DNA from: Promicromonospora soli
GTDB taxonomy: Bacteria > Actinomycetota > Actinomycetes > Actinomycetales > Cellulomonadaceae
Length of the DNA: 64,000 nt
Assembly (NCBI RefSeq): GCF_014653785.1
Contig: NZ_BNAS01000006.1
Span: 124,001 to 188,000 of the forward strand
Reading direction: 5' to 3'
Part shown: one piece after another, positions 33,528 through 41,266 of the stretch
Layout: each line of letters starts with the position of its first letter
How positions within the stretch are numbered: position 1 is the first letter of the stretch
Made by a program: the position numbers and the translations under genes
The notes under the pieces: generated by a model
Database searches by the model: none
Told to the model about the DNA's origin: nothing
What the model saw: only the letters and a program-made list of their open reading frames with translations

Positions 33528-34388
33528 TCACAGCAGGGTCGGAACGGGTTCCTCGGACGCCGCCCGGCTGGACATGAGCAGCAGCTTCTCCGCCGACGGC
33601 GAGCCGCGGTCGGCGCTGTACACGATGACGGTCTGACCGTTGTCCGCAGGGAGCGGCAGCGCCTCGTAGTTCAGCCTCAGGTCGCCGACGGCCTCGTTGA
33701 AGAAGAACTTCACGCCGTGCGTGTGCTCGAAGAGGCGGTAGTCGGCCCAGAACCGCGCGAACTCCTCCGACGCCGCCGTGAGGTGATCGACAAGTGCCGA
33801 AAGGTACTCGTTGGCTCCCGCGGCGGCGGCGTTACGCAGGATCGCCACCATCTGTGGTGCGATGTCCTCCCAGTTCCGGTAGACGACCCGCGCCCGAGGA
33901 CTGAGGAACATCCACCGTGCCATGTTCCGTTCGTCCGACGGCATGGCCGCGAAGTCGTCCAGCAGCAGAGTGGCCGCCCGGTTGATCCCCAGGACCTCCA
34001 GGTGCGGTCCGTGGATCACGGCCGGCGCGGGATCGAGCGCCTCGATCATCGAGATCAGCGCGGGACGGGCCCGCAGGGTGATCGGCGGGATCCGCCGGGT
34101 GTGGATGCTGTCCGGGTTGAGAAGTGCCCGCAGGTGCAAACGCTCCAGGCGGTCGAGCCGCAGCGCGCGCTCGACCGCGTCGAGCACCTGCTCGGAGACG
34201 TTCCCGGCGCGCCCCTGCTCGAGCTTGACGTAGTAGTCGACGCTCACCCCGGCCAGGATCGCGACCTCCTCACGACGCAGGCCCCGCACCCGCCGTGCCG
34301 AGGTCGCCGGGGGCAGACCGACGTCCTCGGGCTCGAGCGCCGCACGGCGCGACGTCAGGAAGTCCCGCAGGGCGTTATCGGTCCTCAT
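33528..34388 (-). CDS. XRE-family regulator with MmyB-like ligand domain
   Basis: 286 aa. N-terminal helix-turn-helix about residues 8-70 (RVRGLRREEVAILAGVSVDY, YVKLEQGR), then a MmyB-type PAS-like domain (PALISMIEALDPAPAVIHGP, LEVLGINRAATLLL, NMARWMFLSP) implicated in fatty-acid or redox ligand binding. Start 34388 chosen at the HTH N-terminus (MRTDNALRDFL). A 15-bp palindrome 8 bp upstream suggests autoregulation. Members often control adjacent SDR genes; the convergent SDR is a candidate target. Confidence 0.9.
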   Translation of the reverse strand: MRTDNALRDFLTSRRAALEPEDVGLPPATSARRVRGLRREEVAILAGVSVDYYVKLEQGRAGNVSEQVLDAVERALRLDRLERLHLRALLNPDSIHTRRIPPITLRARPALISMIEALDPAPAVIHGPHLEVLGINRAATLLLDDFAAMPSDERNMARWMFLSPRARVVYRNWEDIAPQMVAILRNAAAAGANEYLSALVDHLTAASEEFARFWADYRLFEHTHGVKFFFNEAVGDLRLNYEALPLPADNGQTVIVYSADRGSPSAEKLLLMSSRAASEEPVPTLL

Positions 34389-34395
34389 CGACCCA

Positions 34396-34410
34396 GTATC
34401 CGACGGATAC
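34396..34410. promoter_or_regulatory. Palindromic operator at the MmyB-like regulator start
   Basis: GTATCCG-A-CGGATAC, a perfect 7-bp inverted repeat around one base, ending 8 bp upstream of the start codon. Likely autoregulatory site. Confidence 0.5.
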
Positions 34411-34997
34411 AGGATGACCGGCGGATGAAGTCGAGCGCTCCGGGCCACGCGTGCCGTGCACATACCGGCGGTACTGTGGCCGATCGATTCATCGCCATAC
34501 CCCGGTCAACGCTGCCTGGTCGGGCGGACGACGACTTCGTTGACATCGACGTCCCACGGCTGACACGCTCCGGCCGGCGCCGGGCCTGACCGCCGCCGAC
34601 TTCGTGGCGGCCAACGCCGCACCTGGGTGTGCTTTCCATTGGGCGCTGAGGCACGCGAGATAGCAATCGCACTCGTTGGTATTGCGTGGCTCGGCCACCG
34701 TCGCCTCGCGTCCGAGGGCCAGGTGTGTGGCGCTACGGCTCACCGACCGGGTCTGGGCGTGGCGGGAGCGGGCGACGGGCCGGATCCAGGTCTTGATCGA
34801 GGCGCGAACGCCTCCTCAGTGCCTCTTCCGGGCGAGGATGAGGCGCTGCTCGTCGTCGAGAAGGTGGACCACTTGTTCGTCGCGACCGCTGTCCGGACGA
34901 CGACGTCCGTCGAGGTGGAGCACGGCACGGAAGCCACGACGCGAAGAAGTCCCTGACGGGTACGTCGGGGACTTCGACACGTCGTACGCAACCTGAT
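34411..34997. other. About 590 bp without a supported gene
   Basis: No frame has coding composition over its length. Contains copy 2 of the 49-bp repeat (34625-34673). Possibly degraded accessory DNA. Confidence 0.4.
34625..34673 (+). repeat. 49-bp dispersed direct repeat, copy 2
   Basis: Same orientation as 27281-27329, 45 of 49 positions identical, 7.3 kb away. Both copies sit in gene-poor DNA. Confidence 0.75.
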
Positions 34998-35285
34998 TCA
35001 AACGGGGCCACCGTCCTCCGCGCGGAGGTCGTCCGCAGCGAGACGCAGGTCGCGAAAGTCCTCGACGGCGAGCCGGGCAGCACTTCCGAAACTGGCGATG
35101 CTCCCTTGCGCGACGACGAAGATGTCGTCGACCACGGCGTCGGACGGCGTGATCTCGCCGTAGCAGTCGTGCCAAGCAAGCTCGGTCAGTTCAAGGATGT
35201 CCAGCACAGCGCCAGCGTCGCGGCCGAACTCCTCGCGCGCTCTCTTCTCCCGTATCGCCCTTCGCCCTGCCCTGCTGATCGGCAT
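34998..35285 (-). CDS. Small conserved hypothetical protein, 95 aa
   Basis: MPISRAGRRAIREKRAREEF begins a basic N-terminus, followed by LELTELAWHDCYGEITPSDA and VVDDIFVVAQGS, then AARLAVEDFRDLRLAADDLR. The core L-E-L-x-E-L-A-W-H-D-C-Y-G-E-I-T-P recurs in small actinobacterial proteins of unknown function. Start at 35285 is the ATG preceding the basic segment. Same strand as the RDD gene but upstream composition is poor. Confidence 0.65.
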   Translation of the reverse strand: MPISRAGRRAIREKRAREEFGRDAGAVLDILELTELAWHDCYGEITPSDAVVDDIFVVAQGSIASFGSAARLAVEDFRDLRLAADDLRAEDGGPV

Positions 35286-35403
35286 GTGGGCGACTCTGCC
35301 ACAGGCCCAGTCCTGCCGGGTCAACACCGTGCCAGGTCCGCTCAGACGTTGAACCGTGCGGCCCTGACCTGGTCGCGCCGTTTACCAGCGGTTCGTCGAC
35401 ATG

Positions 35404-36525
35404 TCAGTTCGAGTGGTGGTCGGTCTCGTCGTAAGTCACCGATCCGCCACACCTCGCCACGACCTCTCCGTCGGCGATCAACCGTACGTCGATCCAAACG
35501 TCTGTTCCGAGGTCGCCCGTGGCGCCGTCGGAATCCGTGAGCTCGACCTGTGCGACGTGGACGTCCCCGTCCGGTGAGATGGTCCTGGTGTGCGTGAAGT
35601 TCCCGACTTCCGACCAGTCATCGGCCCCACCCTTCCCGATGTCCCACGACCGGGAAACTACTGATGCGCCGTTCTCCGAGCGTGGCCGAGCGTCGAGCTC
35701 GACCTGGTAGTCGACGTCGCGCGCCGACGGCCTGCTCGCCCAGGAGATCGTCGCGCCCGGGTGCGCGATCCGGGTCTTCCGAACGGTCCACATCCGGCGA
35801 TCCTGCTCGACCGACACGGATCCGCCCAGCGTGATGTCCCCGGTGATCAGGGCCGCTCCCTCACCATCGAGCGCGCACGAGCCGGTGCCGACCACCGGCA
35901 CCGAGCTACTGCCGTTGGCCGGCACGCACCCGTACCCGAGCCCAAGAACGCAGGCGGCCATCGCCGCAAAGTACACGGCAATTCTCGGCCCCCGCGGCAG
36001 GTCGGGGAGCTCTTGCACCACGACGGTGTGCGCGATCCCGTCGGCGAACGTCTGCCGCCTCGCGTGCCACAGTGGCCGCAGATACCCGATCAACAGGATG
36101 GCGTCGAGCAGGTGGATCACCCAGCGCACCAGCGTCGTCCACAAGCCGGCCGGCCCGGACGACCGCTCACGGACCACCCGGATGCCGACCACCAGCTTGC
36201 CCGGCGTCCAGCCGGTCATGGCTTGCAGTACCAAGAGGATCGTGGCGGCACCGATCGGCACCAGGACCAGCGGATCTCTGGGCAAGCCCGCGCCGTACGC
36301 CCCGAAGACTGGCGTGAGCGTTGGCGGAGTAAACCCCGCTCCGAGCGCCAACCAGGCGGTACCCGCCAGGATCGCGTTGTCGAAGATCGCCGCGACAACG
36401 CGGTGCCCCCACGTGGCGTACGCGGGTGAGACGGCAGCAGCGAGTTGCGCCGGATCTCCGTCCGGTAAGACGCCGACCCTGGATGTGGCGTCCTCGTCAG
36501 GCCGGGACTCTTCGCTGCTGAGCAC
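35404..36525 (-). CDS. RDD-family membrane protein with extracytoplasmic domain
   Basis: 373 aa. Residues about 25-150 form the RDD domain: ATWGHRVVAAIFDNAILAGT (Arg-Asp motif), MTGWTPGKLVVGIRVV and a third helix (LVRWVIHLLDAILLIGYLRP). A fourth hydrophobic segment (RIAVYFAAMAACVLGLGYGC) at about 175-195 leads to about 180 residues outside, with beta-rich sequence and two Cys. Start GTG 36525 precedes a short acidic cytoplasmic tail. RDD proteins are sometimes Na+/H+ antiporter-like; the attached domain is not recognised. Confidence 0.8.
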   Translation of the reverse strand: MLSSEESRPDEDATSRVGVLPDGDPAQLAAAVSPAYATWGHRVVAAIFDNAILAGTAWLALGAGFTPPTLTPVFGAYGAGLPRDPLVLVPIGAATILLVLQAMTGWTPGKLVVGIRVVRERSSGPAGLWTTLVRWVIHLLDAILLIGYLRPLWHARRQTFADGIAHTVVVQELPDLPRGPRIAVYFAAMAACVLGLGYGCVPANGSSSVPVVGTGSCALDGEGAALITGDITLGGSVSVEQDRRMWTVRKTRIAHPGATISWASRPSARDVDYQVELDARPRSENGASVVSRSWDIGKGGADDWSEVGNFTHTRTISPDGDVHVAQVELTDSDGATGDLGTDVWIDVRLIADGEVVARCGGSVTYDETDHHSN

Positions 36526-36578
36526 GGTCGAATCATGGCAGCGTGAACGACGACGGCCCAGGAAAGACGCGCAAACGC

Positions 36579-36686
36579 CTAGACGTTCGCCTCGGACGCA
36601 GGTGCGGCGGCGACGAAGCCGACCATGGCGGACAGGACGACGAGCATTCTGACCAGGCGGGACACGGTGCTGTTCTTCTCGGACAC
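36579..36686 (-). pseudogene. Truncated copy of the secreted RNase: signal peptide only
   Basis: A 35-codon frame from GTG 36686 encodes SEKNSTVSRLVRMLVVLSAM then VGFVAAAPASEANV and stops. It is nearly identical to the start of the RNase at 48969-49385 (SEQNSTVSRLVRVLVVLSAM), including the upstream Shine-Dalgarno sequence GGGAGG, but lacks the whole mature enzyme. A segmental duplication that ends at the mature-domain boundary, or the leftover of a deleted second toxin gene. Confidence 0.7.
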
Positions 36687-36780
36687 GCTGACCTCCCTCT
36701 CGGTTGGGTACATCCGGGGAATCCTCGCCGCCCAGTCGACGCGGACCCGACGACGGGCCCACCTGCGGGTGAATTTCACC
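36579..36780. repeat. About 200-bp duplicated segment, copy 1
   Basis: Highly similar, roughly 90 percent by eye, to 49267-49480 in the same orientation. It covers the RNase signal peptide, Shine-Dalgarno sequence and about 95 bp of upstream promoter DNA. Similarity ends abruptly inside the gene. Confidence 0.75.
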
Positions 36781-37057
36781 TGTCCGCTTTGTCTGGTCCT
36801 GAGACCTGCGCGCGGGTGATCCGATCATGGCGGGCACCCGCCAGGATCGCGCCGTCGCGATAGTCGATCCCGTGCTGGCGAGCCCGGGTGACCGTCTTGC
36901 GTGCGTCGCTCGGGGTGGTCGCGGGAGGTCCGCCAGCGTCTGATTCGGGTGCCGAACAGCCCGCGAGTCACCGGCATGGCTTCCCCCAGAGCGTGCGTCT
37001 CTGCCGGTCAAGCCACAGGCCATGGCTCTCGGGTCGACGGACGGGGCACTGCCGTAA
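36781..37057. other. Intergenic DNA upstream of the FAD oxidoreductase
   Basis: No supported gene. With the duplicated segment it forms about 415 bp between the truncated RNase copy and the oxidoreductase; the operator and promoter of the latter follow at 37058-37096. Confidence 0.35.
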
Positions 37058-37089
37058 CCCATAAACGGACGAAATCATCCGCTTATGGG
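37058..37089. promoter_or_regulatory. Inverted-repeat operator at the oxidoreductase promoter
   Basis: CCCATAAACGGA and TCCGCTTATGGG are 12-bp arms (11 of 12 complementary) separated by 8 bp. They overlap the -35 region and abut the -10 box at 37091, the usual place for a repressor. Confidence 0.6.
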
Positions 37090-37090
37090 C

Positions 37091-37096
37091 TAGGCT
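37091..37096 (+). promoter_or_regulatory. -10 box of a leaderless promoter
   Basis: TAGGCT, 6 nt before the GTG at 37103 and 1 bp after the inverted repeat. Confidence 0.6.
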
Positions 37097-37102
37097 CGCC
37101 GC

Positions 37103-38443
37103 GTGCTTGTAGACAACAGTGCAGACGAGTACCTATCCGCGACGAGACCCCGTAACTCGGCGACCACCCAGTTCCCAGCGCGGGTCGCCCCTATCCAGGC
37201 GCCGGCTGACATCTCGACGTCGCTGGAGGAGGTCGCTGCCCTCGAGCGATCCTCCGGGCGGAAGCTCGAGGTGGTGGTCCAAGCCACCGGACACGGCGCC
37301 GGCGCCGTCGTCGACGAGAACGTCGTCCTGTTCGACACGTCCCGACTGAACGGAGTGACCATCGACCCGCAGTCGCGCGTCGCGACGGTTGGGGCGGGAG
37401 CCACCTGGGCGGACGTGAATGCCGCAGCCGAACAACACGGACTGCTGGGCCTCGCGGGCTCCGCCCCGAGCGTGTCGGTGTCGGGCTACACCTTCGCCGG
37501 AGGCATCGGCTGGCTGGTGCGCCGCGACGGTCTGGCAAGCGGCAGCCTCCGCCGCGTTCACTACGTCGATGGCCACGGCCGGTCCCGCATCGCCGCAGAC
37601 GACGCTGCGGAGCAGATCGACCGCGACGCCATCTGGGCGTTCCGAGGCGCCGGCGGCGTAGGCATCGCCCACACGTTGGAGTTCGACCTTGCGCCGGCCG
37701 ACAGCCTGTATGCCGGTTCACTCCTGTGGCACGGTGGCGCGCTCTCGGATCTCGTCGCGGCCTGGAAGAGCGGCATCGAGTCCGTCGGTCCGAGCGTGTC
37801 GACGAGCATCGCGGTGATGCACGTCCCGCCGCTGCCGCCGTTTCCGGAGGAGCTGTACGGATCGATCGCCGTTCACCTTGCTGTCGCTGACCCGGACGGG
37901 CCCGCAGGGGCCGCGCCACTTCTAGAAGCCATGCGCACCGTCGCGGAACCGGTCGCTGATGACTGGGGCCCGAAGGACGCGTCCGGCCTGGCCCGCATCC
38001 ACCTCGATCCGCCTGTCGCGTCCCCGGGTGTGGGTGACGCGCGGTGGCTTGACGTCTCTACCCCTGAGATCGCCGAGCGCATCTTGACCGCAGCCGCGGC
38101 TGTCGACTCACCGCTGGTCATGGTGGAGATCCGCCACGTCGCCGGCGCGCCGACGCGCCGAGAGGGCGCTGTGGTCTCGCCCCCCGGAGCCTTCATCTAT
38201 CACGGCGTGGGCTCGCTGATGCTGGCGGAACGCCCGCAGATCGAGGCCGGTCTGGAAGTGCTCAGGGCCACCTGGGCTGACGCCGATACCGGCGTCGCAC
38301 CAGGGTCATGGCTCGAGGCGGCAGCGACCGCGCCGTCGGCGTTACGAGACGACGTGCTCCAGCGAGCTTGGTCGATCGCGGACCAGGTCGACCCCGACCA
38401 TCGGATTCGCCGGTCGCGACTCCTCGGGTCGATCCATGAGTGA
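37103..38443 (+). CDS. FAD-binding oxidoreductase (PCMH/BBE-like)
   Basis: 446-aa flavoprotein. The FAD/PCMH domain covers residues about 30-200: VVVQATGHGAGAVVDENVVL, DTSRLNGVTIDPQSRVATVG, AGATWADVNAAAEQHGLLGL and SVSVSGYTFAGGIGWLVRRD. The ATGHGAG loop corresponds to the His-bearing loop that can bind FAD covalently. C-terminal substrate domain with EIRHVAG. GTG start at 37103 is fixed by the leaderless -10 box. The strong operator predicts repression by a regulator that could be the MarR at 38455 or another. Substrate unknown. Confidence 0.88.
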   Translation: MLVDNSADEYLSATRPRNSATTQFPARVAPIQAPADISTSLEEVAALERSSGRKLEVVVQATGHGAGAVVDENVVLFDTSRLNGVTIDPQSRVATVGAGATWADVNAAAEQHGLLGLAGSAPSVSVSGYTFAGGIGWLVRRDGLASGSLRRVHYVDGHGRSRIAADDAAEQIDRDAIWAFRGAGGVGIAHTLEFDLAPADSLYAGSLLWHGGALSDLVAAWKSGIESVGPSVSTSIAVMHVPPLPPFPEELYGSIAVHLAVADPDGPAGAAPLLEAMRTVAEPVADDWGPKDASGLARIHLDPPVASPGVGDARWLDVSTPEIAERILTAAAAVDSPLVMVEIRHVAGAPTRREGAVVSPPGAFIYHGVGSLMLAERPQIEAGLEVLRATWADADTGVAPGSWLEAAATAPSALRDDVLQRAWSIADQVDPDHRIRRSRLLGSIHE

Positions 38444-38454
38444 CGCCGTGGAGG

Positions 38455-38955
38455 TCAGCGCGTCTTGCGTCGACGCGGTGCCGCGGAACGCGGGGGAGCG
38501 GAGCGCATATGGTCGCGGATCCGGCCTAGCACGTCGGCCAGGACCTCGACGTCCCCACGTGCCAGGGGCTCGAACAGCAGCTCGTCGAGCACGGCGATAT
38601 GGCCGGGGAAGACCTTCGCGAGGGTATCCCGGCCCTGCTCGGTGATCGTGACCGTGGTGCCGCGCTCATCATCCGGGGACGGCGCGCGGGTGACCAGCCC
38701 GCGCTGCTCGAGCGACTGGGCCTGATAGGTGAGGCCGCTGCGGCTGTAGACGACGCCGTCGGCGAGGTCGGTCATGCGGTTGCTCCCTTCGGGCGAGTCG
38801 CCCAGGCGGGCCAGGAGCTGGAACTGCACATAGCTGAGACCGCCGGCTTCCTGCAGCTGCTGCTCGACCGTATGCCGCAGAAGGCTGCTGACCTCGATGA
38901 GCGCAAAGTATGCGCCCAGCTCGGTGGGGTCGAAGGAACGGGAGGGATTGGCCAT
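38455..38955 (-). CDS. MarR-family regulator
   Basis: 166 aa with a winged helix: LSYVQFQLLARLGDSPEGSN, RMTDLADGVVYSRSGLTYQA, QSLEQRGLVTRAPSPDDERG and TTVTITEQGRDTL. C-terminal dimerisation helix and a basic tail (RSAPPRSAAPRRRKTR). Divergent from a quinone-reductase gene; the 112-bp gap holds three copies of an 18-bp imperfect palindrome, the probable binding sites. It likely represses itself and the downstream reductase/NmrA pair until a quinone or electrophile is sensed. Confidence 0.92.
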   Translation of the reverse strand: MANPSRSFDPTELGAYFALIEVSSLLRHTVEQQLQEAGGLSYVQFQLLARLGDSPEGSNRMTDLADGVVYSRSGLTYQAQSLEQRGLVTRAPSPDDERGTTVTITEQGRDTLAKVFPGHIAVLDELLFEPLARGDVEVLADVLGRIRDHMRSAPPRSAAPRRRKTR

Positions 38956-38971
38956 GCCGGCAGTCTACCCA

Positions 38972-38989
38972 TGCTACGAAGTCAAAGCA
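38972..38989. promoter_or_regulatory. MarR operator, copy 1
   Basis: TGCTACGAAGTCAAAGCA, first of three 18-bp sites of form TGCTwCGAAnyynAAGCA. 17 bp upstream of the MarR start. Confidence 0.7.
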
Positions 38990-38991
38990 CT

Positions 38992-39009
38992 TGCTACGAA
39001 CTTGAAGCA
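38992..39009. promoter_or_regulatory. MarR operator, copy 2
   Basis: TGCTACGAACTTGAAGCA, 20 bp start-to-start from copy 1, i.e. two helical turns on the same DNA face. Confidence 0.7.
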
Positions 39010-39029
39010 GTGCTACGGTCTCCACCAGG

Positions 39030-39047
39030 TGCTTCGAATCCGAAGCA
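39030..39047. promoter_or_regulatory. MarR operator, copy 3
   Basis: TGCTTCGAATCCGAAGCA, the most symmetric copy (TGCTTCG/CGAAGCA arms), 20 bp before the reductase start. Confidence 0.7.
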
Positions 39048-39067
39048 ATAACGGAAGGAAGACGATC

Positions 39068-40006
39068 ATGAAGGCGCTACGTTTCCACGAGTTCGGTACC
39101 CCCGAGGTCCTCCGCTACGAGGACGCCGAGCAGCCCGTCGCCGGGGAAGGTCAGGTGCTCATCCGGGTGGCCGGCTCAGCGTTCAACCCGGCCGACAACG
39201 GCATCCGAGGCGGCAACCTGCCCTTCCCGGTAACCCTTCCGCACGTGCCTGGCTACGACGTCTCCGGCACCGTCGACGCAATCGGCGACGGCGTGACCGA
39301 CTTCCAGGTCGGCGACACGGTCGTCGGCTTCATCCCGATGACCGAGGACGGCTCCGCGGCGGAGTACATGGTCGCCCCCGCGGGCGTGCTGGCCAAGGCC
39401 CCGTCCAGCATCGACCTCGCCGACGCCGCCGCACTGCCGTCTGTGGCGCTGACTGCCTGGCAGGCCCTCTTCGACGAGGCCGGGCTCAAGGACGGTCAGC
39501 GAGTGCTGATCACCGGGGCCGGCGGAGCGGTCGGCGGATACGCCATCCAGCTCGCCAAGCGGGCCGGTGCCTACGTGATCGCCACCGCGAGCCCGCGCAG
39601 CCACGACACCGTCACGGCCGCTGGTGCTGACGAGGTCATCGACCACACGACCTCCACCGTCCTCGACTCGGTGACCGAGCCCGTCGACGTCCTGCTCAAC
39701 CTGGCACCTATCAGCCCCGACGAGTTCGCGTCTCTCGTCGCCCTCGTCCGTGACGGCGGCGTCGTCGCGGCGACGACCGCGTGGATGCCCACGCCCAGCG
39801 ACGACACGCGTGGGGTGCGGGCCGCGGGAATCTTCGTCCGTGCCGACGTCGACGAGCTGACCCAGCTGGTCGCCCTCGTCGACAGCGGTGAGCTCACCGT
39901 CGACGTCGCGCAGCGCGTCTCGCTGAGCGACCTCCCCGCGATCCACACACAGTCAGCCGCCGGCGAGCTCCGCGGCAAGGTCGTGGCCGTCCCCGACGCC
40001 AGCTGA
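39068..40006 (+). CDS. NADPH:quinone reductase-like MDR oxidoreductase
   Basis: 312 aa, zinc-free medium-chain dehydrogenase/reductase. N-terminal MKALRFHEFGTPEVLRYEDA and SAFNPADNGIRGG; Rossmann motif LITGAGGAVGGYAIQLAKRA; PDLPAIHTQSAAGELRGKVV-type ending (LSDLPAIHTQSAAGELRGKV). No structural-zinc Cys cluster. Start 39068 has GGAAGGAAG upstream. Divergent from MarR with shared operators; followed within 37 bp by an NmrA-type gene. Probably reduces quinones or enones in a detoxification response. Confidence 0.92.
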   Translation: MKALRFHEFGTPEVLRYEDAEQPVAGEGQVLIRVAGSAFNPADNGIRGGNLPFPVTLPHVPGYDVSGTVDAIGDGVTDFQVGDTVVGFIPMTEDGSAAEYMVAPAGVLAKAPSSIDLADAAALPSVALTAWQALFDEAGLKDGQRVLITGAGGAVGGYAIQLAKRAGAYVIATASPRSHDTVTAAGADEVIDHTTSTVLDSVTEPVDVLLNLAPISPDEFASLVALVRDGGVVAATTAWMPTPSDDTRGVRAAGIFVRADVDELTQLVALVDSGELTVDVAQRVSLSDLPAIHTQSAAGELRGKVVAVPDAS

Positions 40007-40043
40007 TCCGTCATCACATCGCGACTCCTGAACGGAAAACGAA

Positions 40044-40922
40044 ATGACCTCCACACAACGACCCCCCATCGCCGTCATCGGCGCGACTGGCCAGCAAGGC
40101 CGCAGCGTGATCGACGCGCTGCACGACACCGACGTCCCGGTCCGCGCGCTGGTTCGCGACCCCGACTCTCCTGCGGCCCGCGCGCTGCGTGCAGCCGGCA
40201 CTGACGTAGTGCAGGCGGACCAGGAGGACGGCAAGTCGCTCGCTGATGGACTCGCCGGCGTCGCCGCCGTCTTCTACATGACGACGTTCGAGGGCCCGGA
40301 AGGTCCAGCAGGCGAGGTGCGTCGCGGTCACGCCGTCGCCGACGCCGCCGCCCGAGCGAACGTTCCGCACGTCGTCTACTCCTCAGTGGGCGGCGCAGAG
40401 CGCAAGACCGGCATTCCCCACTTCGAGAGCAAGTTCACGGTGGAAGAGCGGCTTCACACCCTCGTGCCTGCCACGATCCTGCGTCCAACCTTCTTCATGG
40501 AGAACCTGACCGCGCAGCTCGCGCCCAACGAGGACGGCGAGATCGTGATCCGCATGCCGATGCCGGGGGACGTGCCGGTGCAGATGATCGCCGTACGGGA
40601 CATCGGTCGCGCCGCCGCCCGGCTTCTTCTCGAGCCCAGCGCGATCGACGGCGACGCGATCGAGGTCGCGGGCGACGAGCTCACACTCGACCTCGTCGCG
40701 GCCCAGGCCGGCGAGACCTTCGGGGTGCCGGCGCGATTCGAGACCATCCCGCTCGAGTACCTCGGCGACGACGAGGACCTCAAGGCGATGTTCCGATGGT
40801 TCGCCGAGGGGTCCGCATACCAGGCTGACCTGGCACGGTCACGCTCGCTGGTGGCGGACGTCAGTGACTTTCGGTCGTGGCTCGTCATGCACCGCCAGCA
40901 AGAGGCGGCCTCGATCTCGTGA
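40044..40922 (+). CDS. NmrA-like NAD(P)-binding protein
   Basis: 292 aa. Rossmann motif IAVIGATGQQGRSVIDAL, VRALVRDPDSPAARAL, VFYMTTFEGPEGPAGEV, HVVYSSVGGAERKTGIPHFE and TILRPTFFMENLT. Typical NmrA/NAD(P)H-quinone-sensor family without the SDR catalytic Tyr-Lys. Start 40044 has a weak Shine-Dalgarno sequence (AACGGAAAAC). Co-transcribed with the quinone reductase; the pair probably forms the MarR regulon's structural genes. Confidence 0.88.
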   Translation: MTSTQRPPIAVIGATGQQGRSVIDALHDTDVPVRALVRDPDSPAARALRAAGTDVVQADQEDGKSLADGLAGVAAVFYMTTFEGPEGPAGEVRRGHAVADAAARANVPHVVYSSVGGAERKTGIPHFESKFTVEERLHTLVPATILRPTFFMENLTAQLAPNEDGEIVIRMPMPGDVPVQMIAVRDIGRAAARLLLEPSAIDGDAIEVAGDELTLDLVAAQAGETFGVPARFETIPLEYLGDDEDLKAMFRWFAEGSAYQADLARSRSLVADVSDFRSWLVMHRQQEAASIS

Positions 40923-40974
40923 CGTTCCCAAGATGATTGCCGCCGGGACTTCTGGGAGTCTCCGGCAGGGGCTC

Positions 40975-41160
40975 GGCGACCGCGATGCCTTCCGTGACGA
41001 GGACACCACCTACGCCATCAAGCTCAGCCGCGCAGGCGTGCCGGTGGAGTTCCATCCGCACCCCGGCATGCCGCACGAGTTCGACTCCATCGCCTTTCGA
41101 GGCCGACGTAGCCGGGCGAGCCGTCACCGACAGAATCCGAGTACTGAAGTCGATCCGACC
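40975..41160 (+). pseudogene. C-terminal fragment of an HSL-type esterase
   Basis: GDRDAFRDEDTTYAIKLSRA then GVPVEFHPHPGMPHEFDSIA matches the last strands of hormone-sensitive-lipase-like esterases, including the catalytic Asp (DxxRDE) and His (PHEFD). A one-base shift at about 41098 continues as EADVAGRAVTDRIRVLKSI. No N-terminal part or start codon. Decayed gene. Confidence 0.55.
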
Positions 41161-41250
41161 CAGGACCGAGCGCGTTCGTCCTAGCTGTACGCGGGACGGA
41201 CGTGCTCGGCCCGTCGAGTCGCGACCGTGCTTCCACAGGGACGCCATGCG

Positions 41251-41256
41251 TATTCT
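41251..41256 (+). promoter_or_regulatory. -10 box before the TetR gene
   Basis: TATTCT, 10 nt before the ATG at 41267. Supports the 41267 start over the ATG at 41246, which would lie upstream of the transcript start. Confidence 0.45.
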
Positions 41257-41266
41257 GTGGACCACG

